From the NCBI RefSeq assembly GCF_000383855.1, contig NZ_KB912877.1, positions 3,735,804 to 3,799,803 on the forward strand: DNA of 64,000 bases, in the 5' to 3' direction. Made by a program: the position numbers and the translations under genes. The notes beneath the pieces are model-generated. The model was not told where the DNA came from. It ran no database searches and worked only from the letters and a program-made list of their open reading frames with translations. Below are positions 49,211 through 56,814 of this stretch, in pieces (position 1 is the first letter of the stretch; every line of letters starts with the position of its first letter). Source of the DNA: Methylobacter marinus A45. Lineage in GTDB: Bacteria; Pseudomonadota; Gammaproteobacteria; Methylococcales; Methylomonadaceae.

Positions 49211-49256
49211 GGTCAGGGTAGCCGCCCTGGCTCACGTTTTCCTAAATTCGCACATT
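49211..49256 (+). repeat. Intergenic hairpin repeat, copy 1
   Basis: GGTCAGGG pairs with CCCTGGCT around TAGCCG, followed 15 bases later by ATTCGCACA. The GGTAGCCGCC plus ATTCGCACA arrangement recurs at 49505-49553 with spacing 28 against 29. Both copies lie just after small genes in the cassette. Possibly an RNA element. Confidence 0.5.
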
Positions 49257-49272
49257 AGGCGCTAAAAAGATT

Positions 49273-49392
49273 ATGACAACCCAACCGAGAAATCAAGTTA
49301 AGCCGCGTTTTGCTTTAGATGTCACGGGCCGCCATCGGGGCGGTCCGGGCGCAGAGGACAGGCAAATCAACGGCCAGACTTTTGCCGGATGA
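49273..49392 (+). CDS. Possible small protein (39 residues)
   Basis: ATG at 49273, product MTTQPRNQVKPRFALDVTGR and so on to a TGA at 49390. Ribosome binding site weak. Its stop overlaps the ATG of the next small frame by four bases (GGATGA), the pattern of coupled genes, which is the main support. No homology claimed. Confidence 0.4.
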   Translation: MTTQPRNQVKPRFALDVTGRHRGGPGAEDRQINGQTFAG

Positions 49393-49499
49393 GCGAATAT
49401 TTTTTCAACCTGACAGGCAACAGAGGCGGTACGGTTTCGGGAGAATGCCGAAACCGGCCGGTAGACGACAACCTTTCTCTTCTTGCCGGAGAGTATTAA
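49389..49499 (+). CDS. Possible small protein (36 residues), coupled to the preceding one
   Basis: ATG at 49389 overlaps the previous stop (ATGA). Product MSEYFFNLTGNRGGTVSGEC and so on to a TAA at 49497. Together with the frame before it this fills the space between two larger genes. Unrecognised. Confidence 0.4.
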   Translation: MSEYFFNLTGNRGGTVSGECRNRPVDDNLSLLAGEY

Positions 49500-49504
49500 G
49501 CAAA

Positions 49505-49553
49505 CTGGCGGGGCCGGTAGCCGCCTGTCCCACCTTGTATTTCATTCGCACAA
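49505..49553 (+). repeat. Intergenic hairpin repeat, copy 2
   Basis: GGCGG...CCGCC stem containing GGTAGCCGCC followed by ATTCGCACA, parallel to copy 1 at 49211. It ends about 17 bases before the start of the 49570 gene. Confidence 0.5.
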
Positions 49554-49569
49554 TTCAGGTATTGTATTT

Positions 49570-50397
49570 ATGTATTCATCAACACAGATAATTGACCGGG
49601 GAAAACCGGCCGACAACCAAAATACCCAATTGCCGGTGATTTCCGCGAATCCGCTGGATCTTCCCGCAACCACATTCAAAGAGGGTCTGGACCGCCGCAA
49701 GACCAACCGTGCCGTGCTCATGGCCTGGGTGCGCGACGCCCTGGTGGAAGGTATCGATTACGGCAGGGTGCATATCGTCCACCGGAGCAAGTGTCACGCC
49801 GGAAAGGATTGCAGAAACCCGGCCCACTTCAGCAAACCCAGCCTGTTCAAGCCCGGCGCCGAGAAAATTTGCGGCATGCTGGGCCTGACGGTGCGTTACC
49901 CGACCTTGCCGGATTATGAACAGGCGGCGCTCACCGGCGCAAAGCTGAGCCAGATCATTATCCGCTGCGAGATCGTGGACGCATCCGGCCGGACGGTAGC
50001 CGACGGGGTAGGGGCGCGCTTGTTGTCTCAGGATAACGGCGACATTAACAAAGCCTTGAAAATGGCTGAAAAATCCGCTCACATCGACGCCACGCTGAGA
50101 ATGGCGGGGCTTTCCGAAGTCTTCACCCAGGATCTCGAGGACATGGTACAGCGTCGGGACATCGAAAGCGCCCAGCCGGTCGAAGCCGAGCCAGACAGCG
50201 ATCCTCATCGCATTAACGAAACCCAGCTTCAGCAGCTTGAAGCCCGGATTGAAGAACTTGGCCTGGATCCGGACCGGGTTAAGAACTGGATGACCAAGGC
50301 GTCAAAGAACCGTTTTAACAGCTTTGCGGAACTGGATACGGACTTCTACCAGATTCTTTACCGCAAGCTTGACCAGTTCGCAAGGGTGACGGAATGA
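49570..50397 (+). CDS. Phage-type protein with LFKPGAEKI motif, possibly recombination-associated
   Basis: 275 residues. KTNRAVLMAWVRDALVEGIDYG, a Cys/His-containing loop (HRSKCHAGKDCRNPAHF), then the recognisable SKPSLFKPGAEKICGMLGLTV stretch, a beta-rich part (SQIIIRCEIVDASGRTVADG) and a helical KALKMAEKSAHIDATLRMAGL. Proteins with the KPxLxKPGAEK core are frequent in phages and integrative elements near recombination genes, but I know no proven function. The ATG at 49570 is the first after the hairpin repeat; the ribosome binding site is weak. Overlaps the Gp157-like gene (ATGA). Confidence 0.75.
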   Translation: MYSSTQIIDRGKPADNQNTQLPVISANPLDLPATTFKEGLDRRKTNRAVLMAWVRDALVEGIDYGRVHIVHRSKCHAGKDCRNPAHFSKPSLFKPGAEKICGMLGLTVRYPTLPDYEQAALTGAKLSQIIIRCEIVDASGRTVADGVGARLLSQDNGDINKALKMAEKSAHIDATLRMAGLSEVFTQDLEDMVQRRDIESAQPVEAEPDSDPHRINETQLQQLEARIEELGLDPDRVKNWMTKASKNRFNSFAELDTDFYQILYRKLDQFARVTE

Positions 50398-50897
50398 AGC
50401 ATCTAACGCTCTACCAATTGAGCGCCAACTACCTTGAAGCGCTGGACGTCTTGACCGATCCGGAGGCCGATCTGCCGATGGAAGCAATCAACGGCACGCT
50501 CGAGGCGTTGAGCGGCGAACTGGAAGACAAGGCGATCAATGTAGCCAAGTTCCTGCGCAACATGGAAGCGGCCGCCGAAGCGATCAAAAACGCCGAAGCG
50601 GGCATGAGTAAACGCCGGAAAACCCTGGAAAACCGGGTTACATGGCTGAAAAGCTACCTGAAAAACAATATGGAACATACCGGTATCAGCACCATTGAAT
50701 GTCCGTATTTCAAGCTTTCCATCCAGGATAACCCGGCCGCTATTCACATTGTGGATGAAGAAGCGATTCCGGATCAGTTCAAGGAACAGGTCGTCACCTG
50801 GAGAATCGACAAGACCGCGATCAAGGAGGCGATCAAGGCGGGCAAGGAGGTGCCCGGCGCCGAGCTGGTCAACGGCACCCGCCTGGCCATCAAATAA
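50394..50897 (+). CDS. Siphovirus Gp157-like protein
   Basis: 167 residues. The order is typical of the Sipho_Gp157 family: an N-terminal helical coiled coil (YLEALDVLTDPEADL...LEDKAINVAKFLRNMEAAAEAIKNA), an Arg-rich KRRKTLENRVTWLKSYLKNNME segment, and a short beta C-terminal part (FKLSIQDNPAAIHIVDEEAIPDQF). Members occur in phage replication/recombination modules; one was linked to phage resistance in Streptococcus. Coupled to the preceding gene by ATGA and followed by a strong terminator. Confidence 0.85.
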   Translation: MKHLTLYQLSANYLEALDVLTDPEADLPMEAINGTLEALSGELEDKAINVAKFLRNMEAAAEAIKNAEAGMSKRRKTLENRVTWLKSYLKNNMEHTGISTIECPYFKLSIQDNPAAIHIVDEEAIPDQFKEQVVTWRIDKTAIKEAIKAGKEVPGAELVNGTRLAIK

Positions 50898-50917
50898 TCC
50901 GGGTCCGGTCAGCATCA

Positions 50918-50941
50918 GAGCCGCTTCGGCGGCTTTTTTTT
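50918..50941 (+). terminator. Rho-independent terminator of the phage-like cassette
   Basis: AGCCGC-TTCG-GCGGCT stem with a stable tetraloop followed by a run of T. It sits 21 bases after the Gp157-like stop. Confidence 0.92.
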
Positions 50942-50949
50942 GCCTTGAT

Positions 50950-50965
50950 TATGAATAAATTCATA
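50950..50965. promoter_or_regulatory. Operator palindrome 3 (before the regulator)
   Basis: TATGAATAAATTCATA, same half-sites as at 48700 and 48838, 33 bases before the ATG of the Cro/CI-type gene. The position suggests autoregulation. Confidence 0.7.
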
Positions 50966-50998
50966 TAATGCCGCGTTTCACTCAGGGCAGGATCTCCG

Positions 50999-51214
50999 AT
51001 GCAAATAGGCGACAGAATAAAACGCAAGCGGCTTGAACGCGGCTTGGTCCAAAAAGAACTTGAAAATCGCTCAGGCGTGACCCAGTCGATGATCAGCAAA
51101 GTGGAAGGCGGCAGCGCCGAAAATGTCTCCATCGATGTGCTCAGGAGACTGGCCAAAGCCTTAAACTGCCCGCTGATCGACTTGCTTCCCGATACTGACA
51201 AGAAGGGAAGCTGA
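50999..51214 (+). CDS. Cro/CI-family helix-turn-helix regulator
   Basis: A 71-residue XRE-type DNA-binding domain: IGDRIKRKRLERGLVQKELENRSGVTQSMISKVEGG spans helices 1-3 with the recognition helix around TQSMISKVE, then IDVLRRLAKALNCPLIDLLP. No extra domain. The palindromes with identical half-sites before the cassette and before this gene are its likely targets. Good candidate for the switch of the small cassette at 48.9-50.9 kb. Confidence 0.9.
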   Translation: MQIGDRIKRKRLERGLVQKELENRSGVTQSMISKVEGGSAENVSIDVLRRLAKALNCPLIDLLPDTDKKGS

Positions 51215-51297
51215 TTCCCCGGTGCGGATACCCACAGCAGGCGCCGCGCCTGGAGCATCTACCGTGGATATCCGTACCTGCAATGCCCCGATTTATC

Positions 51298-51436
51298 CTA
51301 GTACTCAGTCAATTTAATTATGGCGGATAAACTGTAGGTGCGAATTCACTTGTGCCCTTCAGGGTATTCGCACTATTCGCATGCTATGGATACTCCGCAA
51401 ATTTTACTCGTCAGAACAAGGTTGACTGAGTACTAG
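51298..51436. repeat. MITE-like element, copy C (139 bp, best-preserved ends)
   Basis: Perfect terminal inverted repeats: CCTAGTACTCAGTCAA at 51297 and its complement ending at 51437. Interior: TTTAATTATGGCGG, GTAGGTGCGAATTCACTTGTGCC, GGGTATTCGCACTATTCGCA, CAAATTTTACTCGTCAGAACAAG. Copies A and B share this plan. CTAG at both ends may be part of the repeat or a target duplication. Confidence 0.9.
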
Positions 51437-51507
51437 GCTCATCACTGTCAAGTCGAAGGGCGTCATGAATCTAACGAGGTATTTAGCGGATTAGATGATG
51501 TTAATTT

Positions 51508-51837
51508 TTATTTTTTGTAAAATTTAGCAGTATAGCAAGACATAAGCGCGCCCCTGACCAATTTGGCATCACTTTGTTGATACAGTTTACTGTCCTTGTC
51601 ACTCATCGTGGTCATCAGCTTTTGGGTTTCATTGGAAATATCACTGTTGCTAAAAACCGAATCGGCCACGCAATTACAGTAGGATTTAGCCTGTTCCGCC
51701 GGGCGTGTGGAACTCTGCTGTTTTGTGCAGCTATCGAGGAAAGCCGACTTGATCTTGTCTTCATCACTTTTCCCGTTACTGCACGCGGTTAGGACGATGC
51801 ATAAAGACGCTATAACCATCAAAAATGTATTATTCAT
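51508..51837 (-). CDS. Small cysteine-containing lipoprotein, unknown function
   Basis: 109 residues with a signal peptide ending in the lipobox VLTAC (Cys19), so it is probably lipid-anchored. The mature part is polar and helical with four further Cys (in DSCTK, SYCNCVA and MSCYTA), which could form two disulfides. I do not recognise the family. The ATG at 51837 precedes a clean signal sequence. Unrelated to the neighbouring cassette by strand. Confidence 0.7.
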   Translation of the reverse strand: MNNTFLMVIASLCIVLTACSNGKSDEDKIKSAFLDSCTKQQSSTRPAEQAKSYCNCVADSVFSNSDISNETQKLMTTMSDKDSKLYQQSDAKLVRGALMSCYTAKFYKK

Positions 51838-51891
51838 TTCATTCCTTAATTATCGATTATCAATATGGAAGGGGCATTATATTCGCTTATT

Positions 51892-52060
51892 AGCTGATAT
51901 TACGCACGGGCGGTATTTATCCGGATTGCCGCGGCGAGTGAACCGTTCGTCGGGGTGCTTTAGGAGTGGAAGAGACAGACGCTGTAGGGGCGACTCGACA
52001 ATCAGTTTCAAATCCGGGCGGCACTTGTGGGAGCGATGCCTACATCGCGACTTGCGACGC
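51892..52060. repeat. Repeat-rich spacer (TTACGCACGG and GCGATGCC families)
   Basis: CTGATATTACGCACGGGCGG at 51892 resembles the left half of the element at 40820. GGAGCGATGCCTACATCGCGACT at 52030 is a short version of the hairpin at 16413. No coding content is visible. Confidence 0.6.
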
Positions 52061-52072
52061 CAAGCCAGGCGA

Positions 52073-52882
52073 TCATAGCCCCGCGGCAGCCACCGGCTTC
52101 GACCCGGGCGACAAGGCCTTTATTTCGCGGGAGATCCGCGAATAAAGCTCCGAGGTCCATGCCGGGAGCCCTTCGATGTCAGCTTTCAGAGGGAAAGTTC
52201 TGGGATCGTGCGGGGCAATCACAACTTTCACATTTTCGGCGCCCGCGTGTGCGGCCAGGACGAAAAGTTCCTCAATCGTTTCATCGTCCATGGCCAGACA
52301 GCCGAGGGATTTGGCCTTGCCATGGATAAAAATATCCGTCCCCGGATCGGCGCGCCCCTCCCGCCACGCATGGAAGAGATCGAATTCGTTGGGGTAATTT
52401 AATTTCATCGACAAGTGGAAATGGCTGTTCGGATTCAGTCCCGCGATCCGGTAAACGCCTTCCGGCACCTGCATGTCGCCTTCACGCAATTTGGGGCCGG
52501 ACACGCCGCTGGCGGCACGGATGCGATAATCGCGGATGAAGCGGAACTCGCCGCTGTCCCTGGCCCAGAGCTCCAGCTTCATTTCCTGTTTCAAGGCGAC
52601 GAAGGTGACTTCCCGGGGAGGATAACCCACCTTCGCCTTGTCGAAATAGGATTTGACTTTGCTCGTTGCGTAGGGGCCATACATTTGCAGGACATCCTCC
52701 ACGGTCCGTTCGCCGGGCAGTTTGCCGGGCGGGATGCCATGGGTTTTCCGCGCACCTGCCTGGACCTGCGGTTTGGCGGCCATGGCGCTGGCGGGAGGGG
52801 CGGAGGGCTTGTGGCCGGAGCAGGCGCCGAGGGCTCCTGCCACGGTCAGGCCGGCCATGATTTTGGCGGTTGATTTCATCAT
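52073..52882 (-). CDS. L,D-transpeptidase, YafK type, lipoprotein
   Basis: 269 residues from the ATG at 52882 (MMKSTAKIMAGLTVAGALGAC): signal peptide with lipobox ALGAC. The YkuD catalytic motif is IFIHGKAKSLGCLAMDD with the nucleophilic Cys in SLGC and His in IHG. The fold also shows LELWARDSGEFRFIRDYRI and the LNPNSHFHLSMKLNYPNEFD segment typical of the YafK/DpaA subgroup, some of whose members detach Braun lipoprotein or remodel peptidoglycan crosslinks. The frame extends upstream to 53011 but that part lacks signal-peptide character. Confidence 0.9.
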   Translation of the reverse strand: MMKSTAKIMAGLTVAGALGACSGHKPSAPPASAMAAKPQVQAGARKTHGIPPGKLPGERTVEDVLQMYGPYATSKVKSYFDKAKVGYPPREVTFVALKQEMKLELWARDSGEFRFIRDYRIRAASGVSGPKLREGDMQVPEGVYRIAGLNPNSHFHLSMKLNYPNEFDLFHAWREGRADPGTDIFIHGKAKSLGCLAMDDETIEELFVLAAHAGAENVKVVIAPHDPRTFPLKADIEGLPAWTSELYSRISREIKALSPGSKPVAAAGL

Positions 52883-53115
52883 AAGCGCTGGAAATGAAGT
52901 GGCGATCGGCATAGTGTAGGCAACCCTCAATCTGTCCGCAAGCTCAGGATTTGCCCATCGAAGCGGGAGTAAAACAGCCGGCCTTGCAAGACATCCTGGC
53001 GGCATGTGCAAAGCATCCGTTTAGAAAATTTGGCGGTGAGTTACGTTCTTGACAGCTAAACTGGAAAAGACGTATGTTGGACCGGTTTAAATAACTGATT
53101 TGTTAGGCCGCACAC

Positions 53116-53559
53116 ATGTACAGCTACGTATTCTTGGGTCACGTCCTGGCCGCGACCGTATGGACCGGCGGGCATTTAGTGCTGGCTTCTACCGTTCTTC
53201 CTCGCGCGCTGGCAGCGCAAGATCCCAGGATATTGATCGAGTTCGAATCAGGGTTCGAACGCATCGGCATGCCAGCCTTGGCCATTCAAGTGGTCTCCGG
53301 TCTTTGGATGGCTCACCTGTTGGCGCCCGACTTCTCCACCTGGCTTTCCGCGAACACGCTTCAGGGCAAGCTCATCATGCTTAAGCTCATATTGCTGGCA
53401 GTTACCGTCCTCACCGCGCTAGAAGCACGGTTTCGCCTCATTCCGAACCTCAGCGCGTCAACCCTTCCCGCAATGGCGCGCAGAATCGTTCTGGTCACCA
53501 TTGCCTCAGTGGCGTTCGTCATTGTTGGAGTTTCATTTCGAGGGGGACTCCTCGCATGA
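53116..53559 (+). CDS. CopD-like four-helix membrane protein
   Basis: 147 residues, four hydrophobic helices, with His/Trp residues in LGHVLAATVWTGGHLVL and QVVSGLWMAHLL and the LQGKLIMLKLILLAVTVLTALEAR segment typical of CopD/YozB-type proteins (copper resistance D domain). Such short proteins are found in metal and haem contexts; activity unknown. Two genes on this strand (this and the DUF3565 gene) are 63 bases apart. Confidence 0.8.
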   Translation: MYSYVFLGHVLAATVWTGGHLVLASTVLPRALAAQDPRILIEFESGFERIGMPALAIQVVSGLWMAHLLAPDFSTWLSANTLQGKLIMLKLILLAVTVLTALEARFRLIPNLSASTLPAMARRIVLVTIASVAFVIVGVSFRGGLLA

Positions 53560-53622
53560 TTCATGCCCATAGCGCGAGTTTAAACCTCGAGAACAGACTG
53601 GCGAAGGGAACATTGGGCGCTT

Positions 53623-53829
53623 ATGAAGCGTAGCATCGTCGGCTTCCACCAGGACGCGGAAAATCACTGGGTGGCTGAGCTTGAGTGCGGGCACTTTCAG
53701 CACACACGCCACGATCCGCCCTGGGTTAATCGCCCTTGGGTCATTACGCCGGAAGGCCGTGCGTCAGTCATTGGCGATAAGCTTCAGTGCAAGAAGTGCG
53801 ATGCCGGAGCGCCGCCGGATCATCAATAG
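53623..53829 (+). CDS. DUF3565 family protein
   Basis: A 68-residue protein with the family pattern IVGFHQDAENHWVAELECGH followed by QHTRHDPPW, NRPWVITPEGR and KCKKCD-like LQCKKCD. Conserved Cys and His suggest a small metal (zinc) site; the function of DUF3565 is unknown. Frequently adjacent to CopD-like or DUF-type small genes in gammaproteobacteria by my impression only. Start at the ATG 53623. Confidence 0.85.
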   Translation: MKRSIVGFHQDAENHWVAELECGHFQHTRHDPPWVNRPWVITPEGRASVIGDKLQCKKCDAGAPPDHQ

Positions 53830-54385
53830 TTCGTCATACTTCGGCTGTCGGTCCTGTCGTTGCAGGGCCCGACAATTCACTACAGGTGCGACGGCTTTGA
53901 CTGGGCGCGAATTGAACTCATACGTTGAGCGTCCGCAAGTGCCATTAAGTTAAATGTGCCGAAAGATAGCCTCTTTGGCAACGGCGAAAATGGCACTGCT
54001 TGATTGTCTTGGTTCGACCCAAACCGGTCTATGCATTGTGTCTTTCAAATGTCCATTCAGGCTAATATTTCGGTCATTCGATATGTGGCTTTTGAAATTA
54101 TCCCGATCTGTTTATCGCGTCAAAAAAAGCGCTATCCCGCCTAGTGTTTAAGCGTTTCAAGCTATTTTTTAAGCTTGTGCTTGCGTATGACTCAGTTTCG
54201 GCGTAAATATACCGACCTGGATATTAACTTGATGGCTCCGCTTCGCGGAGCCATCGGGTCGAATAAGGAGCGTACAGATTGATAAACTCAATATTACTAT
54301 TAACTCATCGCCATCAATCGAATCAAGACAGACGCTTACGCGCTCCTTATTAGACCCGTTAGCGCCAAGAAATAATGGAGTCCGA
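53830..54385. other. Intergenic region before the low-G+C pair, with hairpin and long inverted repeat
   Basis: No supported gene. G+C falls from about 54.0 kb onward. It contains a perfect hairpin at 54231-54255 (GATGGCTCCG / CGGAGCCATC, 5-base loop), directly followed by a 17-bp arm (54256-54272, GGGTCGAATAAGGAGCG) whose near-complement lies at 54341-54357. This structure ends 28 bases before the next gene. Confidence 0.65.
54231..54357. repeat. Hairpin plus 17-bp inverted repeat upstream of the HEPN-like gene
   Basis: Arms GGGTCGAATAAGGAGCG and CGCTCCTTATTAGACCC pair with one mismatch over a 68-base loop; a 10-bp perfect hairpin abuts the left arm. It could be a recombination site or a structured leader. 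Looked for integron attC core sites and found no convincing match. Confidence 0.6.
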
Positions 54386-55012
54386 TTGAAAAAGCCTAGT
54401 AGAAATAGAAAAGCGTATAGGGAACTGGCTAAGTCTTTTACCAATAGCATGTTTGAATCTGGATTAATTACAGAGGATGACATTGAGGATAGAGAAAAAT
54501 TATTCAATCGACTAATTACGCTTGCGAGAAGCATTGATTACAAGGTTGTCGTTGATCATCGGGATTCGTTAATTTCGGAAGCAAAGATAAAGTTTGAGGC
54601 AAAAGAATATGAATTAGCAATTATGTTTTATGCATTATATTTTGAGCATGCAATTAACTCGATTATTGATGCGGCCTTAACAAGGAATGAATTATGTAAA
54701 AAAACGAAGGTAGCAGTATTAAGAAACGTGGATAATTCCGGAAAATACACTTGGTTGTTGGAGGTGCTAAATTTACCGCCATTTAATAAGAAGCATTCCG
54801 ATATTATTTTAAAAGTTGCATCTGAAAGAAATGCCTTTGTCCATTACAAATGGAATACCGATTACCAAGATGTATCTGTTAATGAATTAATTCAATTAAT
54901 AAAGTCAGCACGGCAATCTGTAACCTACGTCAAGCAATATGAGTCAAGAGTTAACTACAAAGGCAAAAAGGGTGTCCTTCAAAGCACTAACAAGGCAAAT
55001 TCAGCGCGGTAG
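54386..55012 (+). CDS. HEPN-like protein, possible RNase toxin component
   Basis: 208 residues, all-helical. ASERNAFVHYKW near residue 155 fits the Rx4-6H active motif of HEPN ribonucleases, and the preceding KYTWLLEVLNLP region plus EAKEYELAIMFYALYFEHAINSII resembles the HEPN core. The start is a TTG at 54386 with GGAG five bases upstream; the nearby ATG at 54375 opens a frame of only four codons. G+C is much lower than in neighbouring genes, suggesting transfer. It is followed after 89 bases by a PD-(D/E)XK-like gene on the same strand. Confidence 0.65.
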   Translation: MKKPSRNRKAYRELAKSFTNSMFESGLITEDDIEDREKLFNRLITLARSIDYKVVVDHRDSLISEAKIKFEAKEYELAIMFYALYFEHAINSIIDAALTRNELCKKTKVAVLRNVDNSGKYTWLLEVLNLPPFNKKHSDIILKVASERNAFVHYKWNTDYQDVSVNELIQLIKSARQSVTYVKQYESRVNYKGKKGVLQSTNKANSAR

Positions 55013-55078
55013 GATGCGGTGAGGTACGAACCGCATCGTTCGCGATCGATGCGCATCACTGCGTTCAGCGCATCCTAC
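55009..55078. repeat. REP-like palindrome (GTAGGATGCG...CGCATCCTAC)
   Basis: Outer 10-bp arms are perfectly complementary, with further GCATC/GATGC pairing inside. It overlaps the stop of the HEPN-like gene and fills the gap to the next gene. Elements of this shape are widespread proteobacterial repeats. Confidence 0.75.
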
Positions 55079-55101
55079 GAGCTTCAAGGTGAATCAGAAC
55101 T

Positions 55102-56097
55102 ATGCCAATCAAATTTACTCATCCTAAAATGTTTTCTGCCGTATCGGAAAACCACTATTTTAATATAAGCAATGAACAGTATAAGCAAGACGCGGTTGCG
55201 TGTATCGAACAGTTCAAGTCTGCATTAAATGAGCAAGAATTTCGTGACCTATTGGATGGCAAATTTAAAATTAACCAACCGATTTTTAACGAAAATCAAT
55301 TTCTCCAAAGTGCTTGTGAGATAAGCGCAGCATCAAGTATTTATGCTGAATTTCCCCAGAGCTATCTATACGAACGAAAGCAGAGCAAGAACAAAGATGT
55401 AGATTTTTCTTTCGTGACCGAAAACATTAGATTTAATGTTGAAATAAAATGCTTTAACTATAAGGAACTTCCGAATGAAAATCCTACTGTAACGCTGCTT
55501 TTACCGCAACTAAATGCGAGTGTCTATCAACGGATTGCCGCCAATAATCAAGACTTAAAACTAGAACGTAGCAGACTTCTAAATATTCGCGACTTTTTTC
55601 AAAGCGCAAAAGATAAATTTATAGAGCAAGAAAATGGCGAATACAATGTATTAATGATTAGTTGTTACAATATATATGATTACATAGATGTAATAACTTG
55701 CATAGCAGGCGACTTTGGTATCTCTTTTGGTAAGAATGAATCTTTTAGAGAAAACAACGACGGAAATTTAGATGTAAATGATTTCAAGATTATTGATGCA
55801 GTCGTCGTTAACAACCTAGGGCACTTGCACAAAAGTTGCCACCGAGAAAAGTTCAGCCCATACATAAATCCTTGGCAGTATAGAAACAGCTTTTCGTTAG
55901 GATTGCAGTTACATCAAAATCACAAATTTTCTGCTGAAGACATGATTGGATTCGTGTTTAAAAAATCATTTAATCTATATAACGACTTATACCTTTCATT
56001 TTGCTCTGATAATGGATTGAATAACATAAATTACTTGCAAAGTTTTCCTTTATTCATTGACTCGCTTATCAAGAAAGGTGGCCACTATTTTTTGTAA
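55102..56097 (+). CDS. Hypothetical protein with PD-(D/E)XK-like nuclease motif
   Basis: 331 residues, low G+C, rich in Asn, Lys and Phe. The segment KDVDFSFVTENIRFNVEIKCF fits D-(x)n-ExK of a restriction-like nuclease core: Asp in KDVDF, Glu and Lys in VEIKC, with alternating hydrophobic strands, preceded by a helix with Glu in QSACEISAASSIYAEF. No known family recognised. ATG at 55102 with AAGGTGA about 11 bases upstream. Together with the HEPN-like gene it may form a defence or toxin module. Confidence 0.65.
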   Translation: MPIKFTHPKMFSAVSENHYFNISNEQYKQDAVACIEQFKSALNEQEFRDLLDGKFKINQPIFNENQFLQSACEISAASSIYAEFPQSYLYERKQSKNKDVDFSFVTENIRFNVEIKCFNYKELPNENPTVTLLLPQLNASVYQRIAANNQDLKLERSRLLNIRDFFQSAKDKFIEQENGEYNVLMISCYNIYDYIDVITCIAGDFGISFGKNESFRENNDGNLDVNDFKIIDAVVVNNLGHLHKSCHREKFSPYINPWQYRNSFSLGLQLHQNHKFSAEDMIGFVFKKSFNLYNDLYLSFCSDNGLNNINYLQSFPLFIDSLIKKGGHYFL

Positions 56098-56116
56098 TAG
56101 CGCACGACAGAACGGA

Positions 56117-56171
56117 GGGGCTAGTGGGGTCAGGTCTAGATTAGGGGGCTAGTGGGGTCAGGTCTAGATTA
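56117..56171. repeat. Two tandem 28-bp units (GGGGTCAGGTCTAGATTA core)
   Basis: The unit GGGGCTAGTGGGGTCAGG + TCTAGATTA occurs twice with period 28. The complementary core TAGACCTGACCC appears twice at 56348-56394, so the two groups face each other across about 180 bp. Confidence 0.85.
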
Positions 56172-56347
56172 GTAGTGTTGTTTACTAATCATCAAGGTTG
56201 AACAGCCAGTCCCCCCCTGACAAATCCCGGCGTGCGGAATTACCGTGCTGGGCGTTTCAAAACTCTTCGCTTTGAAAAAAAGGAGCGGGTTGAATTATAA
56301 AATAAACCCGGCTCATTTATTTCTCATTTCCAAAAAAGCTGTGAATC

Positions 56348-56394
56348 TAGACCTGACCCTTCTGTTCTACATAGACCTGACCCTTCTGTTCTAC
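56348..56394. repeat. Two tandem 24-bp units (TAGACCTGACCC core)
   Basis: TAGACCTGACCCTTCTGTTC + TAC is repeated at 56348 and 56372 and joins directly to the broken methyltransferase gene. Its core is the complement of the units at 56117. Confidence 0.85.
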
Positions 56395-56581
56395 GGCCGC
56401 CGGGCCGCAGCTTGGTGTTGAGCTTGGCCAGCGTCTTGTTGTAGTCACCCATGAAGTAAATCGAATCGATGGCCAGAATGACATCGTAGCCGTCGCCGGG
56501 CAGATCGTCCCGAATCAGGTCGGCGCACTGGAAATTCAGCCTGGCGGCCTTATCCCGGGTTCTGTCTTGCGCTTGGGGCAT
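56395..56581 (-). pseudogene. Truncated class I SAM-dependent methyltransferase fragment
   Basis: On the minus strand about 62 codons read ARLNFQCADLIRDDLPGDGYDVILAIDSIYFMGDYNKTLAKLNTKLRPGG, matching motifs II-IV of class I methyltransferases (the DVILAIDSIYF strand and the LRPGG loop). The N-terminal SAM-binding motif and the C-terminal half are missing; the frame runs into the tandem TAGACCTGACCC units. A broken gene whose 3' part was replaced by repeats. Confidence 0.75.
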
Positions 56582-56814
56582 GGCGGTTTATAAAATCGCC
56601 ATCCTGGTTTTCAATCTCGTTCCCTATGTTGCATTGCATATCGTCGGATAAGCCCGCGGCTCAAGCGGGACGGCTTTACAAGCCCGCCCTGTCCATGAAT
56701 GGCGCCGCCGGTTCGGGCTTAGTGTGTGGATGCGTACAGCTGCTGATTTTTCATGGCGACGCATGATTGAAGGTAATGTTTCCGACTAATGAATAAACGC
56801 TCTAATACCGTTCG

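Noticed and set aside
54231-54380. Integron attC site before the HEPN-like gene (GTTAGCGCC after an inverted repeat)
   Set aside because: The 3' core does not fit GTTRRRY, no matching 5' core was found, and there is no integrase or second cassette boundary.
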